Below, in pieces: positions 33,970-42,124 of a stretch of DNA of 42,124 nucleotides. Made by a program: the position numbers and the translations under genes. Below the pieces are notes generated by a model, which saw nothing but the letters and a program-made list of their open reading frames with translations, searched no databases and was not told the origin of the DNA. The stretch comes from Lacinutrix sp. (GTDB taxonomy: Bacteria > Bacteroidota > Bacteroidia > Flavobacteriales > Flavobacteriaceae): positions 1 to 42,124 of the forward strand of contig NZ_JAQWGS010000014.1 of the NCBI RefSeq assembly GCF_029238095.1. The letters run 5' to 3'. The first letter of the stretch is position 1, and each line of letters opens with the position of its first letter.

Positions 33970-36900
33970 CTAGATATAGTTAAAGTTATATTTTAACCAC
34001 ATTTTAAGTCGCATGGTTAAATAGAATAATATTGGTACTACAATTAAGGTTAAAAAAGTAGCTACAAAAAGACCATAAATCACGGTCCAAGCCAGTGGTC
34101 CCCAAAAAATAACATTATCTCCACCCATATATATATTAGGATCGAATTCACTAAATAGTGTAAAAAAGTTAATATTTAAACCAATAGCTAATGGTATTAA
34201 TCCTAAAATAGTTGTAATTGCTGTTAATAAAACTGGACGTAAACGTGCTTTTCCAGCGCGAATGATTTGTGTTAATAATTCTTCTTTAGATAAGTACTCG
34301 TCCTCTTCTAAATCTAACTCGTTTTTACGTCTGTCTATTAATAACTGTGCATAGTCTAAAAGCACTACACCATTATTAACCACAATACCTGCAAGAGATA
34401 TAATTCCCATCATGGTCATTAAAATAACAAAGGAAGCTCCTGTAATTACGATACCTCCAAAAACTCCAATTAAGCTCAAGAATATGGCAATCATGATGAT
34501 TGTTGGTTTTGAAACCGAATTGAATTGAAAGATTAATATTAAAAAGATTAAGGCTAATCCAGTAAAAAATGCTCCCATTAAAAAGGCCATTTGTTTGTTT
34601 TGTTCTTCAATTTGACCAGTGTAATCTATTGTAATGTTTTCTGATAGGTTATCGAAATTTTTCATTTCTTCTTGAATCTGGCTAACCACTGCTACAGCAT
34701 CTGTAAAACCAGGTGCTAATGCAGAATATACGGTAACTACACGTTTTCCATCTCTATGTTTAATAGCACTAAATCCAGAGTTATTATTTTGCTTTGCTAA
34801 GGTTGATACCGGAATTTCTTTTACCTGACCAGAAGCCATATCTCTAAAAATGATATTCTGATTAAAAAGCGCACTTGTGTTATAACGTAAGTCTTCGTTA
34901 AAACGAACATAGATATCGTAATCATCTCCATCTTCTTTATAAATACCAGCTTTGGCACCAAAAATAGAGTTTCGCAATTGTTGTCCTACTTGACCAGTAC
35001 TTACGCCTAATTCTCCAGCTTTTTGTCGGTCTACAATAACTTGCATACCTGGTTTGCCTTTATTAACATCAATTTTTAGCTCATCGATAGCTTCAATGTT
35101 TTTTGTGTTAATAAACTCTCTTAATCTTTCGGCTGTATTAATTAATTCGTTGTAATCATCACCTTCAAGCTCAATATTTATTGGCGCACCAGCTGGTGGA
35201 CCATTGGCATCTTTTTCAACCGAGATTAAAACACCAGGATAAATACCAACTAAAGATTCTTGAACTTTTTTAAGTAGCTCTTGACTGTCTGCGCCATTTC
35301 TATATTTGTACTCACGCATAGAAGCTGTAATCTTGCCTTTATGTGGCATTTCGGCAGCAGAACCACTGTCTGTTTGTGGATTTCCAGCACCTTCTCCTAC
35401 TTGAGAAACAGCGCTTTCTACTAGAAAGTTATCGCCATCTTTAATATAGGCTTCGTTGTTGATAATTGCATATACTTTGGTTTCAATCTCTTTAGTAATT
35501 TCGTTCGTTTTTTTAATGTCTGTGCCTTCAGGATATTCTATATATACAATAATTTGATTAGGTGTATTGTCTGGGAAAAACTCAATTTTTGTACGTTGTT
35601 CATTACAAGACACTATGAAGGCAAATATTGCTATGATGAATAATAAAAATGTCCCTATACTTATTCCAAATGGTCTGTAAGCTTTAAGAGAACCTTTTAA
35701 AAATCTTTCATAAAAGTTTTCTAGTTTTACTAAAGTTTTATTTTGAAAGCGATTAGCCATTTTTCTAAGAATTAATCTATAGACCCAAAGCATAATAGCG
35801 GTAAACACCATAACAGAACCTAAACCTCTATATTCGCCACCAAAGATTAAAATGATAGCTCCTATAATTGCTATAATTGCTGAGATTTTTATGATACGAT
35901 TTAGTGGCATGTCTTTATCTTCAGTAGTCATAAATTGAGAGACTAACACCGAGTTAAAGAAAATGGCAACTACTAATGAGGAACCTAAAACTACAGAGAG
36001 TGTTATTGGAAAATACTTCATAAACTGTCCCATAACACCTGGCCATAAACCTAGAGGAATAAATGCAGCTACAGTTGTTGCAGTAGATATTATTATAGGA
36101 AAGGCTATTTCGCCAATACCTTTTTTTGCAGCTTCTACTCGAGACATGCCTTCGTCTTCCATTAAACGATAGACGTTTTCAACAACAACAATTCCATTAT
36201 CTACTAGCATACCAAGACCCATAATTAATCCGAAAAGAATCATGGTATTCATAGTATAACCTAATGCGTTTAAGATGAGCAAGGACATAAACATGGACAT
36301 TGGTATAGCAAAACCAACAAATAATGCATTTTTAAATCCTAAAAAGAACATAAGTACTGTAACGACTAGTATAATACCAAAGATGATATTGTTTACTAAA
36401 TCGTCTACTTGCCCTATAGTTTTTGGAGATTGGTCGTTAGTAATGGTAACACTTAGGTCTTGCGGAAACACAGTTTTTTTTGCGTTTTCTACAATAACTT
36501 CAATTTGCTCTGCAGCTGCAACCATGTTTTTTCCAGCACGTTTTTTTACATCTAGCATCACTACGGTTTCACCAAATTCTCTTGCGTAAGTGGTTTTGTC
36601 TTTAGGCTTAAAAGAAATGGTTGCAACATCTTTTAAATAGATAGGATTGTTGTTTTCGGACTTAACAACAAAATTTTCTAAATCTTTAGGATTGTCTATT
36701 TCTCCAATAATACGTATTGTACGTCGTTGTCCACTAGTTATTAAATTACCAGCAGACATCGTCATGTTTCCATTACCAATAGCTCCAGTAATATCGTTAA
36801 AGTTAACTTTAGAAGCCATCATTTTATAGACATCTACAGCAACTTCAACTTCTTTTTCTTGAGCACCACGAATGTCTACTTTTTTAATTTCGTCTAAATC

Positions 36901-37443
36901 CTCAATTTCATCTTCTAGATATTCACCAAATTCTTTTAGTTTTTCTACTGTATAATTTCCAGAAATATTAATATTAAGTATCGGAATTTCTTCACTCATA
37001 CTTAAATCGAAAACATTAGGTTCTACTTTTGCACCATTAAAGGTTGGCCAATCTTCTCCTGAGGTTTCGCTATCTATTTCGTCTTTTACTTTTTGTTTAG
37101 CTGCTTCAACGGTAAGTTTCTCGTCGAACTCTACAACAATCATAGCGTAATCTTCTTGAGATGTTGAGGTAATCTCTACAACATTACTTACATCTTTAAG
37201 TTTGTCTTCTAAAGGATCTGTGATTAGTTTTTCTATGTCCTCTGCAGTGTTTCCAGGAAAAATAGAACTAATATAAATTTTAGTTTCTTTAATTTCTGGA
37301 AAATTTTCTCTTGGCATACTAAAGTAAGCAGATCCACCTAAAAACAAAAGAATAACTATGGCCACATACATTGTGGTTTTATTATTAATTGCCCAAGAGG
37401 ATAAACCAAATTCTTTATCGACCTTTTTTTTATTTTTAGTCAT
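33970..37443 (-). CDS. RND efflux transporter permease
   Basis: A 1157-residue inner-membrane proton-driven pump of the hydrophobe/amphiphile efflux (HAE, AcrB-like) class, forming a tripartite system with the adaptor and TolC-like protein encoded upstream. Two homologous halves each contain a large periplasmic loop. The central helices include LVDNGIVVVENVYR (proton-relay aspartate) in the first half and SLAGIVVNNGVVLLDYAQ in the second. It is about 100 residues longer than AcrB; part of this is an insert at about 505-570 with two extra hydrophobic segments (ISAIIAIIGAIILIFGG and VMVFTAIMLWVYR). Substrates cannot be deduced. It is the last gene of a four-gene operon, five bases after the adaptor gene. 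Confidence 0.93.
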   Translation of the reverse strand: MTKNKKKVDKEFGLSSWAINNKTTMYVAIVILLFLGGSAYFSMPRENFPEIKETKIYISSIFPGNTAEDIEKLITDPLEDKLKDVSNVVEITSTSQEDYAMIVVEFDEKLTVEAAKQKVKDEIDSETSGEDWPTFNGAKVEPNVFDLSMSEEIPILNINISGNYTVEKLKEFGEYLEDEIEDLDEIKKVDIRGAQEKEVEVAVDVYKMMASKVNFNDITGAIGNGNMTMSAGNLITSGQRRTIRIIGEIDNPKDLENFVVKSENNNPIYLKDVATISFKPKDKTTYAREFGETVVMLDVKKRAGKNMVAAAEQIEVIVENAKKTVFPQDLSVTITNDQSPKTIGQVDDLVNNIIFGIILVVTVLMFFLGFKNALFVGFAIPMSMFMSLLILNALGYTMNTMILFGLIMGLGMLVDNGIVVVENVYRLMEDEGMSRVEAAKKGIGEIAFPIIISTATTVAAFIPLGLWPGVMGQFMKYFPITLSVVLGSSLVVAIFFNSVLVSQFMTTEDKDMPLNRIIKISAIIAIIGAIILIFGGEYRGLGSVMVFTAIMLWVYRLILRKMANRFQNKTLVKLENFYERFLKGSLKAYRPFGISIGTFLLFIIAIFAFIVSCNEQRTKIEFFPDNTPNQIIVYIEYPEGTDIKKTNEITKEIETKVYAIINNEAYIKDGDNFLVESAVSQVGEGAGNPQTDSGSAAEMPHKGKITASMREYKYRNGADSQELLKKVQESLVGIYPGVLISVEKDANGPPAGAPINIELEGDDYNELINTAERLREFINTKNIEAIDELKIDVNKGKPGMQVIVDRQKAGELGVSTGQVGQQLRNSIFGAKAGIYKEDGDDYDIYVRFNEDLRYNTSALFNQNIIFRDMASGQVKEIPVSTLAKQNNNSGFSAIKHRDGKRVVTVYSALAPGFTDAVAVVSQIQEEMKNFDNLSENITIDYTGQIEEQNKQMAFLMGAFFTGLALIFLILIFQFNSVSKPTIIMIAIFLSLIGVFGGIVITGASFVILMTMMGIISLAGIVVNNGVVLLDYAQLLIDRRKNELDLEEDEYLSKEELLTQIIRAGKARLRPVLLTAITTILGLIPLAIGLNINFFTLFSEFDPNIYMGGDNVIFWGPLAWTVIYGLFVATFLTLIVVPILFYLTMRLKMWLKYNFNYI

Positions 37444-37448
37444 TGGTC

Positions 37449-38621
37449 TTAGTTTTTGTTGGTTACTTTAACTGTTTGCTCATCTTTAACACTTCTAGCA
37501 CCTTCTTCAATTATTTCAGCACCATTTTCTAAACCTTTTAAAACTTCAATAACATCACCTTGTGTTTTTCCTGTTTCAATAATAACACGTTTCGCGACAC
37601 CTTGACCATTTTCTTTTTTATCATTAACAATGTATACATATTGTTCGCCATTAGCATTTTCTGAGATAATACTTTGTTTAATAAGTATAGCTTCGTTGTT
37701 AGTATAATCGTTTATTTTAAGTCTAGCTGTTAGATTTGGTTTTATAGTCTTATCTTTATTAGGCACTGCTATTTCTACTTTAAATGTTCGGTTTGCTGGA
37801 TTAATAAAATTACCTGCTTGGCGTATTTTAGTTTGTAATGTTTTACCTAATACAGGAAATTCTACCTCAACAGATTTACCTTTTATAACATCTGTAATGT
37901 AACGTTCTGGCACATCTGTTTCTATGTACATATCGTCTAGATTTACTATACGCATCAATTGAGATTGTCCTGCTCCAACAACACTTCCTTGTTCTGTAAT
38001 AACATCGTCTATAGTTCCAGAAAAAGGTGCTCTTACAATGGTTTTACCTATTTGTTGTTTAATTTGATTAACAGCTTCTGCCTGTGCCTCGTAATTAGAT
38101 TTTGCTTGTAGGTATTGTATTTCACTTCCAATTTTTTGCTGCCATAATCGTTCTTGACGCTCAAACGTAGTTTTAGCTAAATTGGCTTGTATTTGTACTT
38201 GTGCTAATTGTTGGCTCATGCCACCATCATCAATTTTTGCTAAAGTTTGTCCTTTAATAACTTTTTGACCTTCTTTGACATATAAACGAGTTAATATGCC
38301 AGAATATTCTGGAAATATAACCAGATTGTTTTTTGTGCTTACGTTTCCTTGTAATTCTAAAAAGTGTGTAAATATTTTTTGTTTTACCTTAAAAGTTGTG
38401 ATTAAAGGTACTTTTTTTTGAGTATCTAAAACAGCAATTTTAGCATCTAATTGCTTTAATTTTTCAGTAATCTCTTGTTGTTGTGCGACTATTTCATTTC
38501 GTTTTAGTCTTATAGTTTGTAAATTATCTGTTGCAATTACATCTGCAACCGTTTGCGTTTTATTTTGTCCACAAGCTGTTAAAAGCAGTGTTATGGATAC
38601 TATTGATATTATATGTTTCAT
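37449..38621 (-). CDS. Periplasmic adaptor (membrane fusion) lipoprotein of the RND system
   Basis: A 390-residue adaptor that bridges the permease and the outer-membrane channel. The lipoprotein signal ends LLLTAC with C17 as the lipidated residue. Next comes a short coiled coil (about 35-70, QQQEITEKLKQLDAKIAVLD), a biotinyl-lipoyl-like domain (YVKEGQKVIKGQTLAKID and APFSGTIDDVITEQGSVV), an alpha-helical hairpin (about 135-190), a beta-barrel and a membrane-proximal domain. The N-terminal extra coiled coil before the lipoyl half is unlike AcrA but seen in Bacteroidota. It lies 24 bases after the TolC-like gene and 5 before the permease. Confidence 0.93.
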   Translation of the reverse strand: MKHIISIVSITLLLTACGQNKTQTVADVIATDNLQTIRLKRNEIVAQQQEITEKLKQLDAKIAVLDTQKKVPLITTFKVKQKIFTHFLELQGNVSTKNNLVIFPEYSGILTRLYVKEGQKVIKGQTLAKIDDGGMSQQLAQVQIQANLAKTTFERQERLWQQKIGSEIQYLQAKSNYEAQAEAVNQIKQQIGKTIVRAPFSGTIDDVITEQGSVVGAGQSQLMRIVNLDDMYIETDVPERYITDVIKGKSVEVEFPVLGKTLQTKIRQAGNFINPANRTFKVEIAVPNKDKTIKPNLTARLKINDYTNNEAILIKQSIISENANGEQYVYIVNDKKENGQGVAKRVIIETGKTQGDVIEVLKGLENGAEIIEEGARSVKDEQTVKVTNKN

Positions 38622-38645
38622 TAGTTTGATGATTTTATTGGTTGA

Positions 38646-39968
38646 TTAGTTGTTTGTTATATTTAAAACCGTTTCTAGTTCGGCTTTGGTATTTATAATG
38701 TCTACCATGGCTTGTAACAGTTCGTTTTGAGTAGTATATAATTGTGTTTGTGCTTGCCTTAATTCGAAACTAGAGCCTATGCCTTCAAAAAATTTAGTTT
38801 GGTTTTTCTTTTCTATGCGTTCTGCAAGTGCTAGGTTTTCTTTTTTATTTTGATAATCTTCTATGGCAAATTGATAGTTGTTTTTAGCAGTTGCTATTTG
38901 AAGTTTAATTTTTTGTTCTGTTTCAGTAAGATTGTCTTCTGCAGATTCTAGGTTAATTTTAGCACGCTGAGTTTTTGCACTTTTTAATCCCGATCCAAAT
39001 ATTGGAATGTCTAGATTTAATCCAAATGCAGCTGTTCCTGCCCAAGCTTGATTGTTGTTTAAAAATCTAAAGTTATCGTTGTTTCCTATGTAAGAACCTG
39101 TTAAAAATCCACTTAACGTTGGTAAAGCTCTACTTTGCTCTAGTTTTACAAGTAACTCTTTAGATACTTTTTCGTTTTCAGCAATTTGGTAATCTATAGT
39201 GTTTTCAACGTTAACATCTGCTTCTAAAGTTGCTAGAGAGATATTTTTGAGTGTTAATGTTTCAAGAGCATCGGTTAATACTGTTTTTGTGTTTATTTCG
39301 ATACCAAGTGTAATATTAAACATTTGGTATGCAATTGCTTTTAAACGCTCTGTTTTATTTAGGTTGCTTTTTATGCTAGATAGTGTAATTTTTAATTGTT
39401 CTACACTTTCTTCTTCACCCAAACCGTTTTCATAAATTCTGGTTGTTTCGTTTAAATTCTTTTCTAAAACAGCTATGTTTCTTTGTAGTATTTTTATGCT
39501 TTCTTCAGCTAATAATACATTGCCATATGTGTTTATTACTGCTTTTCTAATTTCTAAATCGGTTTTAATTTTAGCGTTTTTGGAAATTTCTAAAAATACT
39601 TTAGCAGACTGTAATCCTACTAGGTAAGAGCCATCAAAAAGGAGCTGATTAAGTGTTGCAGATGGTGTAATATTTTGTTTTGCACCAAAATCTACTATGT
39701 TATCACCATTAAAATCAATACCAGGAAATTGTTGTTTTATGTTATTAGTATAACTTATGTTTCCGTTTATTTGTGGTAATCCAGTTGCAATTGTCTCCCA
39801 CTTTTGTTGTTTTGCGGCCTCAATATCTCGTGTTGCATTATTAGCTTGTCTGTTGTTTTCAAGTGCATAATCTATGGCCTCTTGTAAGGTAAACTCTGTT
39901 TTTTGCTCTTGCGAAAAACCTATGGCTGTAAGTAGCATAACAAGAATTAATAAAATTTTATTGGTCAT
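38646..39968 (-). CDS. TolC family outer-membrane efflux protein
   Basis: A 440-residue outer-membrane channel. After a signal peptide (ending GFSQ, about residue 19) the protein shows the two-fold repeated long helices of TolC proteins, beginning FTLQEAIDYALENNRQ and ending EAETVLN-like helices, with Gly/Pro-rich strands such as LPQINGNISYTNN and LPTLSGFLTGSY that form the barrel. It supplies the exit duct of the RND pump. It is separated by 4 bases from the end of tetR and by 24 from the adaptor gene. Confidence 0.93.
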   Translation of the reverse strand: MTNKILLILVMLLTAIGFSQEQKTEFTLQEAIDYALENNRQANNATRDIEAAKQQKWETIATGLPQINGNISYTNNIKQQFPGIDFNGDNIVDFGAKQNITPSATLNQLLFDGSYLVGLQSAKVFLEISKNAKIKTDLEIRKAVINTYGNVLLAEESIKILQRNIAVLEKNLNETTRIYENGLGEEESVEQLKITLSSIKSNLNKTERLKAIAYQMFNITLGIEINTKTVLTDALETLTLKNISLATLEADVNVENTIDYQIAENEKVSKELLVKLEQSRALPTLSGFLTGSYIGNNDNFRFLNNNQAWAGTAAFGLNLDIPIFGSGLKSAKTQRAKINLESAEDNLTETEQKIKLQIATAKNNYQFAIEDYQNKKENLALAERIEKKNQTKFFEGIGSSFELRQAQTQLYTTQNELLQAMVDIINTKAELETVLNITNN

Positions 39969-39972
39969 TATT

Positions 39973-40578
39973 TTAAGATTGATTTTTTGTTATAAAGTTG
40001 TTAAGAATGGTCATCCCTTTTTTTGTTACAATAGCACGTAAATGGTATTCTAAGTAGCTTTCCATTAAATAATCCATTGTATAGTTTTCAGGTGGAAAAA
40101 ACATATTGTCTTTAATGCCTGTCATTCCAGTAAAATACATTCTAGAGATAAAATCTAAATCTATAGTGTCTCTAAATAATTTGGTGTTAACACCATGAAC
40201 TAAGCTTTCTCTCACAGATTTGTGCATTTTCTCAAACTGTTTGTTTTTTAATACTTCATATATTTGAGGATAATATTTTTTTAATTGGTATTGAGGCGAC
40301 ATTTTTTCGTTATTTAAATGTTGCATTACAAACATTTTAATATCGTATAGTTCTTCTATTGGGTTTTTAGAGGTGTTACAAATGCTATCTATTCCAGTAC
40401 AAATAGTGTCGAACAAATAAAAAGTAACAGCTTCAACCAGCTTGGTTTTATTTTTAAAATGCACATAAATTGTTTTCTTGCTAATTCCCATTTCACTAGC
40501 AATATCATCCATTGTTACACTCTTAAAGCCAAGAGTAAGAAACAATTCTGTCGATTTTTGTATTATTTTTTCTTTCAT
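39973..40578 (-). CDS. TetR family transcriptional regulator of the efflux operon
   Basis: A 201-residue repressor-type regulator counted from ATG 40578 (MKEKIIQKSTELF); an upstream ATG at 40599 would place the -7 element inside the gene. The N-terminal TetR helix-turn-helix is clear: TLGFKSVTMDDIASEMGISK followed by KTIYVHFKNKTKLVEAV (about 13-50). The C-terminal ligand-binding domain is divergent. It is the first gene of the efflux operon, and an inverted repeat covers its promoter (40601-40630), so it probably represses itself and the pump genes until a ligand binds. Confidence 0.92.
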   Translation of the reverse strand: MKEKIIQKSTELFLTLGFKSVTMDDIASEMGISKKTIYVHFKNKTKLVEAVTFYLFDTICTGIDSICNTSKNPIEELYDIKMFVMQHLNNEKMSPQYQLKKYYPQIYEVLKNKQFEKMHKSVRESLVHGVNTKLFRDTIDLDFISRMYFTGMTGIKDNMFFPPENYTMDYLMESYLEYHLRAIVTKKGMTILNNFITKNQS

Positions 40579-40588
40579 TATTTGAGTG

Positions 40589-40619
40589 CAAATGTACACA
40601 AGGAAACTTTAAAAACAAT
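40589..40619 (-). promoter_or_regulatory. Promoter of the tetR-efflux operon
   Basis: On the minus strand ATTG (40619-40616), 19 bases and TACATTTG (40596-40589), an exact -7 match, lead to the ATG at 40578. Confidence 0.65.
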
Positions 40620-40630
40620 ATAAGTTTCCT
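40601..40630. promoter_or_regulatory. Probable TetR operator
   Basis: AGGAAACTT (40601-40609) and AAGTTTCCT (40622-40630) are exact inverted 9-base arms around a 12-base spacer. The repeat covers the spacer and -33 region of the tetR promoter, the usual place for an autorepressor. It also lies 75 bases upstream of the divergent polyprenyl synthase gene. Confidence 0.65.
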
Positions 40631-40692
40631 AAGTTTTAGTAATTTCTTAACATAGATTTTTTTAGAGCATGAATTTATTTAGGTTTTTACAT

Positions 40693-40700
40693 TATTTTTG
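40693..40700 (+). promoter_or_regulatory. -7 element of the polyprenyl synthase gene
   Basis: TATTTTTG is an exact TAnnTTTG match ending only 4 bases before the chosen ATG, which would give a leaderless or nearly leaderless mRNA. It argues against the longer start at 40669. No clear -33 element was seen. Confidence 0.4.
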
Positions 40701-40704
40701 TTGG

Positions 40705-41679
40705 ATGCAAAACACTAAAGATTACCAAAGCGCATTTTTAAATTACTTGGAAACGTTTTCTAAAGTGCGTGAGCCTAAAAATTTATACGAGCCAGTTCAC
40801 TACATTCTTAATCTTGGAGGTAAGCGTTTACGTCCAGTTTTAACTTTAATGAGTGCCGATATTTTTAATTGTGATTATAATGAAGCCTTAGATGCTGCAC
40901 TAAGCATAGAAGTATTTCATAATTTTTCGTTAATCCATGACGATATCATGGATGCTGCACCTTTAAGAAGAGGACAACAAACGGTTCATGAAAAATGGGA
41001 TACTAATACAGGTATTTTGTCTGGTGATGCGATGCTTATCATGGCTTATCAATTGTTTGAAAATTATGAGCCAGACATTTTTCAAGCGCTAGCAAAATTA
41101 TTTAGTAAAACAGCTTTAGAGGTTTGTGAAGGACAACAATATGATGTAGATTTTGAAACTCGAGAAGATGTTACCATCCCTGAGTATTTAAAAATGATTG
41201 AATACAAAACAGCAGTTTTAGTTGGAGCTGCTATGAAAATGGGAGCTATTGTTGCTAAAGCTTCTGAAAAAGACCAAAATGGAATTTATGAGTTTGGACG
41301 CTTATTAGGTGTTGCCTTCCAGTTACAAGACGATTATCTAGATGCTTTTGGTAACCCAAAAACTTTTGGAAAGCAAGTAGGAGGTGATATTATCGAAAAT
41401 AAAAAGACCTTTTTATACTTGAAAGCTTTACACTTTTTAGGTGCTTCAGAAAAGCTTCAGTTAGAGCAATTATTCTCTGTTAATTTAAAGGATAACCAAG
41501 AAAAAATTGAAACTGTAAAACAATTTTTTATTGCAAGTGGCTCTGCAAAAGCGACTCAAAACGAAATTGAAAACTACACAAAACAAGCGTTTTCTGTTTT
41601 AGAAACTTTAAGTATTTCTGAAGAAAAGAAAATGCAATTACAACAATTTGGTAATGCTTTAATGACACGTAAAGTCTAA
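40705..41679 (+). CDS. Polyprenyl (trans-isoprenyl) diphosphate synthase
   Basis: Class I prenyltransferase, 324 residues from ATG 40705, elongating allylic diphosphates with isopentenyl diphosphate. The first aspartate-rich motif is D79-D-x-x-D83 (IHDDIMD) and the second is D209-D-x-x-D213 (QDDYLD); LGGKRLRP at about 38-45 binds the homoallylic substrate. Residues just before the first motif are small and aromatic (EVFHNFSLIH), which would limit product length, so a farnesyl or geranylgeranyl product is likely, but not certain. The upstream MEP pathway enzyme DXS is encoded at 22597. The small unknown gene follows 19 bases later and is likely cotranscribed. Confidence 0.9.
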   Translation: MQNTKDYQSAFLNYLETFSKVREPKNLYEPVHYILNLGGKRLRPVLTLMSADIFNCDYNEALDAALSIEVFHNFSLIHDDIMDAAPLRRGQQTVHEKWDTNTGILSGDAMLIMAYQLFENYEPDIFQALAKLFSKTALEVCEGQQYDVDFETREDVTIPEYLKMIEYKTAVLVGAAMKMGAIVAKASEKDQNGIYEFGRLLGVAFQLQDDYLDAFGNPKTFGKQVGGDIIENKKTFLYLKALHFLGASEKLQLEQLFSVNLKDNQEKIETVKQFFIASGSAKATQNEIENYTKQAFSVLETLSISEEKKMQLQQFGNALMTRKV

Positions 41680-41698
41680 TTTTATAGATTTAAATACT

Positions 41699-42049
41699 AT
41701 GAAATTACCCGAAACTTTCGACGCTTTAATAGAGGAAGCTAACACATTAGATTTGTACAAAAAACTAATACTACAACTAAATAAAGATTTTTTGTATGCA
41801 AATATAGATTTAGATTTTGATGTAGACATTTTACCATCGAGTTTAAAGTTGTTATTACACGAAACCGTTTATAGGTTAATACAAGAAAAATTTACAGAAT
41901 ATCTAAATTTACTCTATATAATAGATGTTCCAGAACACGCCGTTAAAGCGTTGAATGGAGATGATATTGTTGCGTTATCTGCACAAGTTTCGTTTTTAAT
42001 TTTAAAACGCGAATGGCAAAAGGTTTGGTTTAGAAATAGCTATTCTTAG
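41699..42049 (+). CDS. Small conserved-looking protein of unknown function
   Basis: A 116-residue protein, acidic in its first half (about residues 30-46, FLYANIDLDFDVDILPSS) and with helical character throughout; no signal peptide and no membrane segment. I do not recognise a domain. It begins 19 bases after the polyprenyl synthase stop, so the two are probably in one operon. Confidence 0.7.
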   Translation: MKLPETFDALIEEANTLDLYKKLILQLNKDFLYANIDLDFDVDILPSSLKLLLHETVYRLIQEKFTEYLNLLYIIDVPEHAVKALNGDDIVALSAQVSFLILKREWQKVWFRNSYS

Positions 42050-42061
42050 TCTAAGATTGTC

Positions 42062-42092
42062 TTGTTATAATTTTCGATTTTTAGTATATTTG
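42062..42092 (+). promoter_or_regulatory. Promoter of the gene at the right edge
   Basis: TTG (42062-42064), 20 bases, and the exact -7 element TATATTTG (42085-42092) precede the ATG at 42110. Confidence 0.65.
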
Positions 42093-42109
42093 TGTAAATT
42101 GTTATTTAA

Positions 42110-42124
42110 ATGTTTTCAAAAGCT
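42110..42124 (+). CDS. Start of a gene cut by the window edge, possibly Rrf2-type regulator
   Basis: Only five codons, MFSKA, are visible, 17 bases after a consensus -7 element. Many flavobacterial Rrf2-family regulators begin MFSKA, so this is a guess from the N terminus alone. Confidence 0.35.

Noticed and set aside
1..42124. CRISPR arrays, tRNA or rRNA genes, insertion sequences, prophage
   Set aside because: No regularly spaced repeats, no tRNA cloverleaf or rRNA sequence, and no transposase, integrase or phage structural proteins were seen.

Overview
The window looks like a chromosomal segment of a member of the Flavobacteriaceae (phylum Bacteroidota); I cannot name the genus. It is AT-rich by eye. 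Genes lack clear Shine-Dalgarno sequences, and several starts are preceded by the Bacteroidota promoter -7 element TAnnTTTG. Proteins typical of the group are present: a TonB-dependent receptor with an N-terminal carboxypeptidase-regulatory-like domain, an M36 protease ending in a type IX secretion sorting domain, DUF3109, a PiT transporter with a PhoU-like tail, and an RND efflux operon of the TetR-TolC-adaptor-permease type. No rRNA, tRNA, CRISPR array, integrase, transposase or origin was seen.

Layout. 1-3150: a terminator from an off-window gene, then a decayed type IIG restriction-modification gene carrying a frameshift, an in-frame dispersed repeat and a small inverted segment near its 3' end. 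3150-8410: a HupE/UreJ-like membrane protein, dCMP deaminase and an S41 protease behind a possible leader peptide, a small FAD oxidoreductase with a small membrane protein, MarC, DUF3109 and a histidine kinase remnant. 8530-13810: aerobic class Ia ribonucleotide reductase (nrdB, nrdA) and a chromate transporter. 13830-21150: a probable phosphate block with a PiT transporter, a divergent MORN-type secreted protein, and a lipoprotein/TonB-receptor pair behind PhoB-like direct repeats. 21260-27750: dGTPase, DXS, secreted M36 protease and tadA. 27770-33970: a small membrane protein, a ClC channel with CBS domains, aspS, a frameshifted lipoprotein gene, a processive GT2 glycosyltransferase and a remnant of an MMPL-like transporter. 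33970-40630: the RND efflux operon with its TetR regulator. 40690-42124: a polyprenyl diphosphate synthase, a small unknown protein and the first codons of a probable Rrf2-family regulator.

How the genes fit together. dCMP deaminase, NrdAB and dGTPase all act on nucleotide pools but lie in separate transcription units. The PiT transporter, the TonB receptor and the beta-helix lipoprotein may form a phosphate-acquisition group; this rests on adjacency and on the 11-bp-period repeats at 21118-21147. The efflux operon appears autoregulated through an inverted repeat over the tetR promoter. Gene decay is notable: a restriction-modification gene, a histidine kinase, an MMPL-like transporter and a lipoprotein are all broken or reduced to fragments. 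Two of the lesions are single missing A residues in short A runs and could be sequencing errors.

The clearest unusual signals are the inverted segment and dispersed repeat inside the restriction gene, the PhoB-like box, a potential RNA pseudoknot between the lipoprotein and TonB-receptor genes, and a pair of similar tiny ORFs at 3831 and 16252. I do not see a clearly new defence or biosynthetic system.
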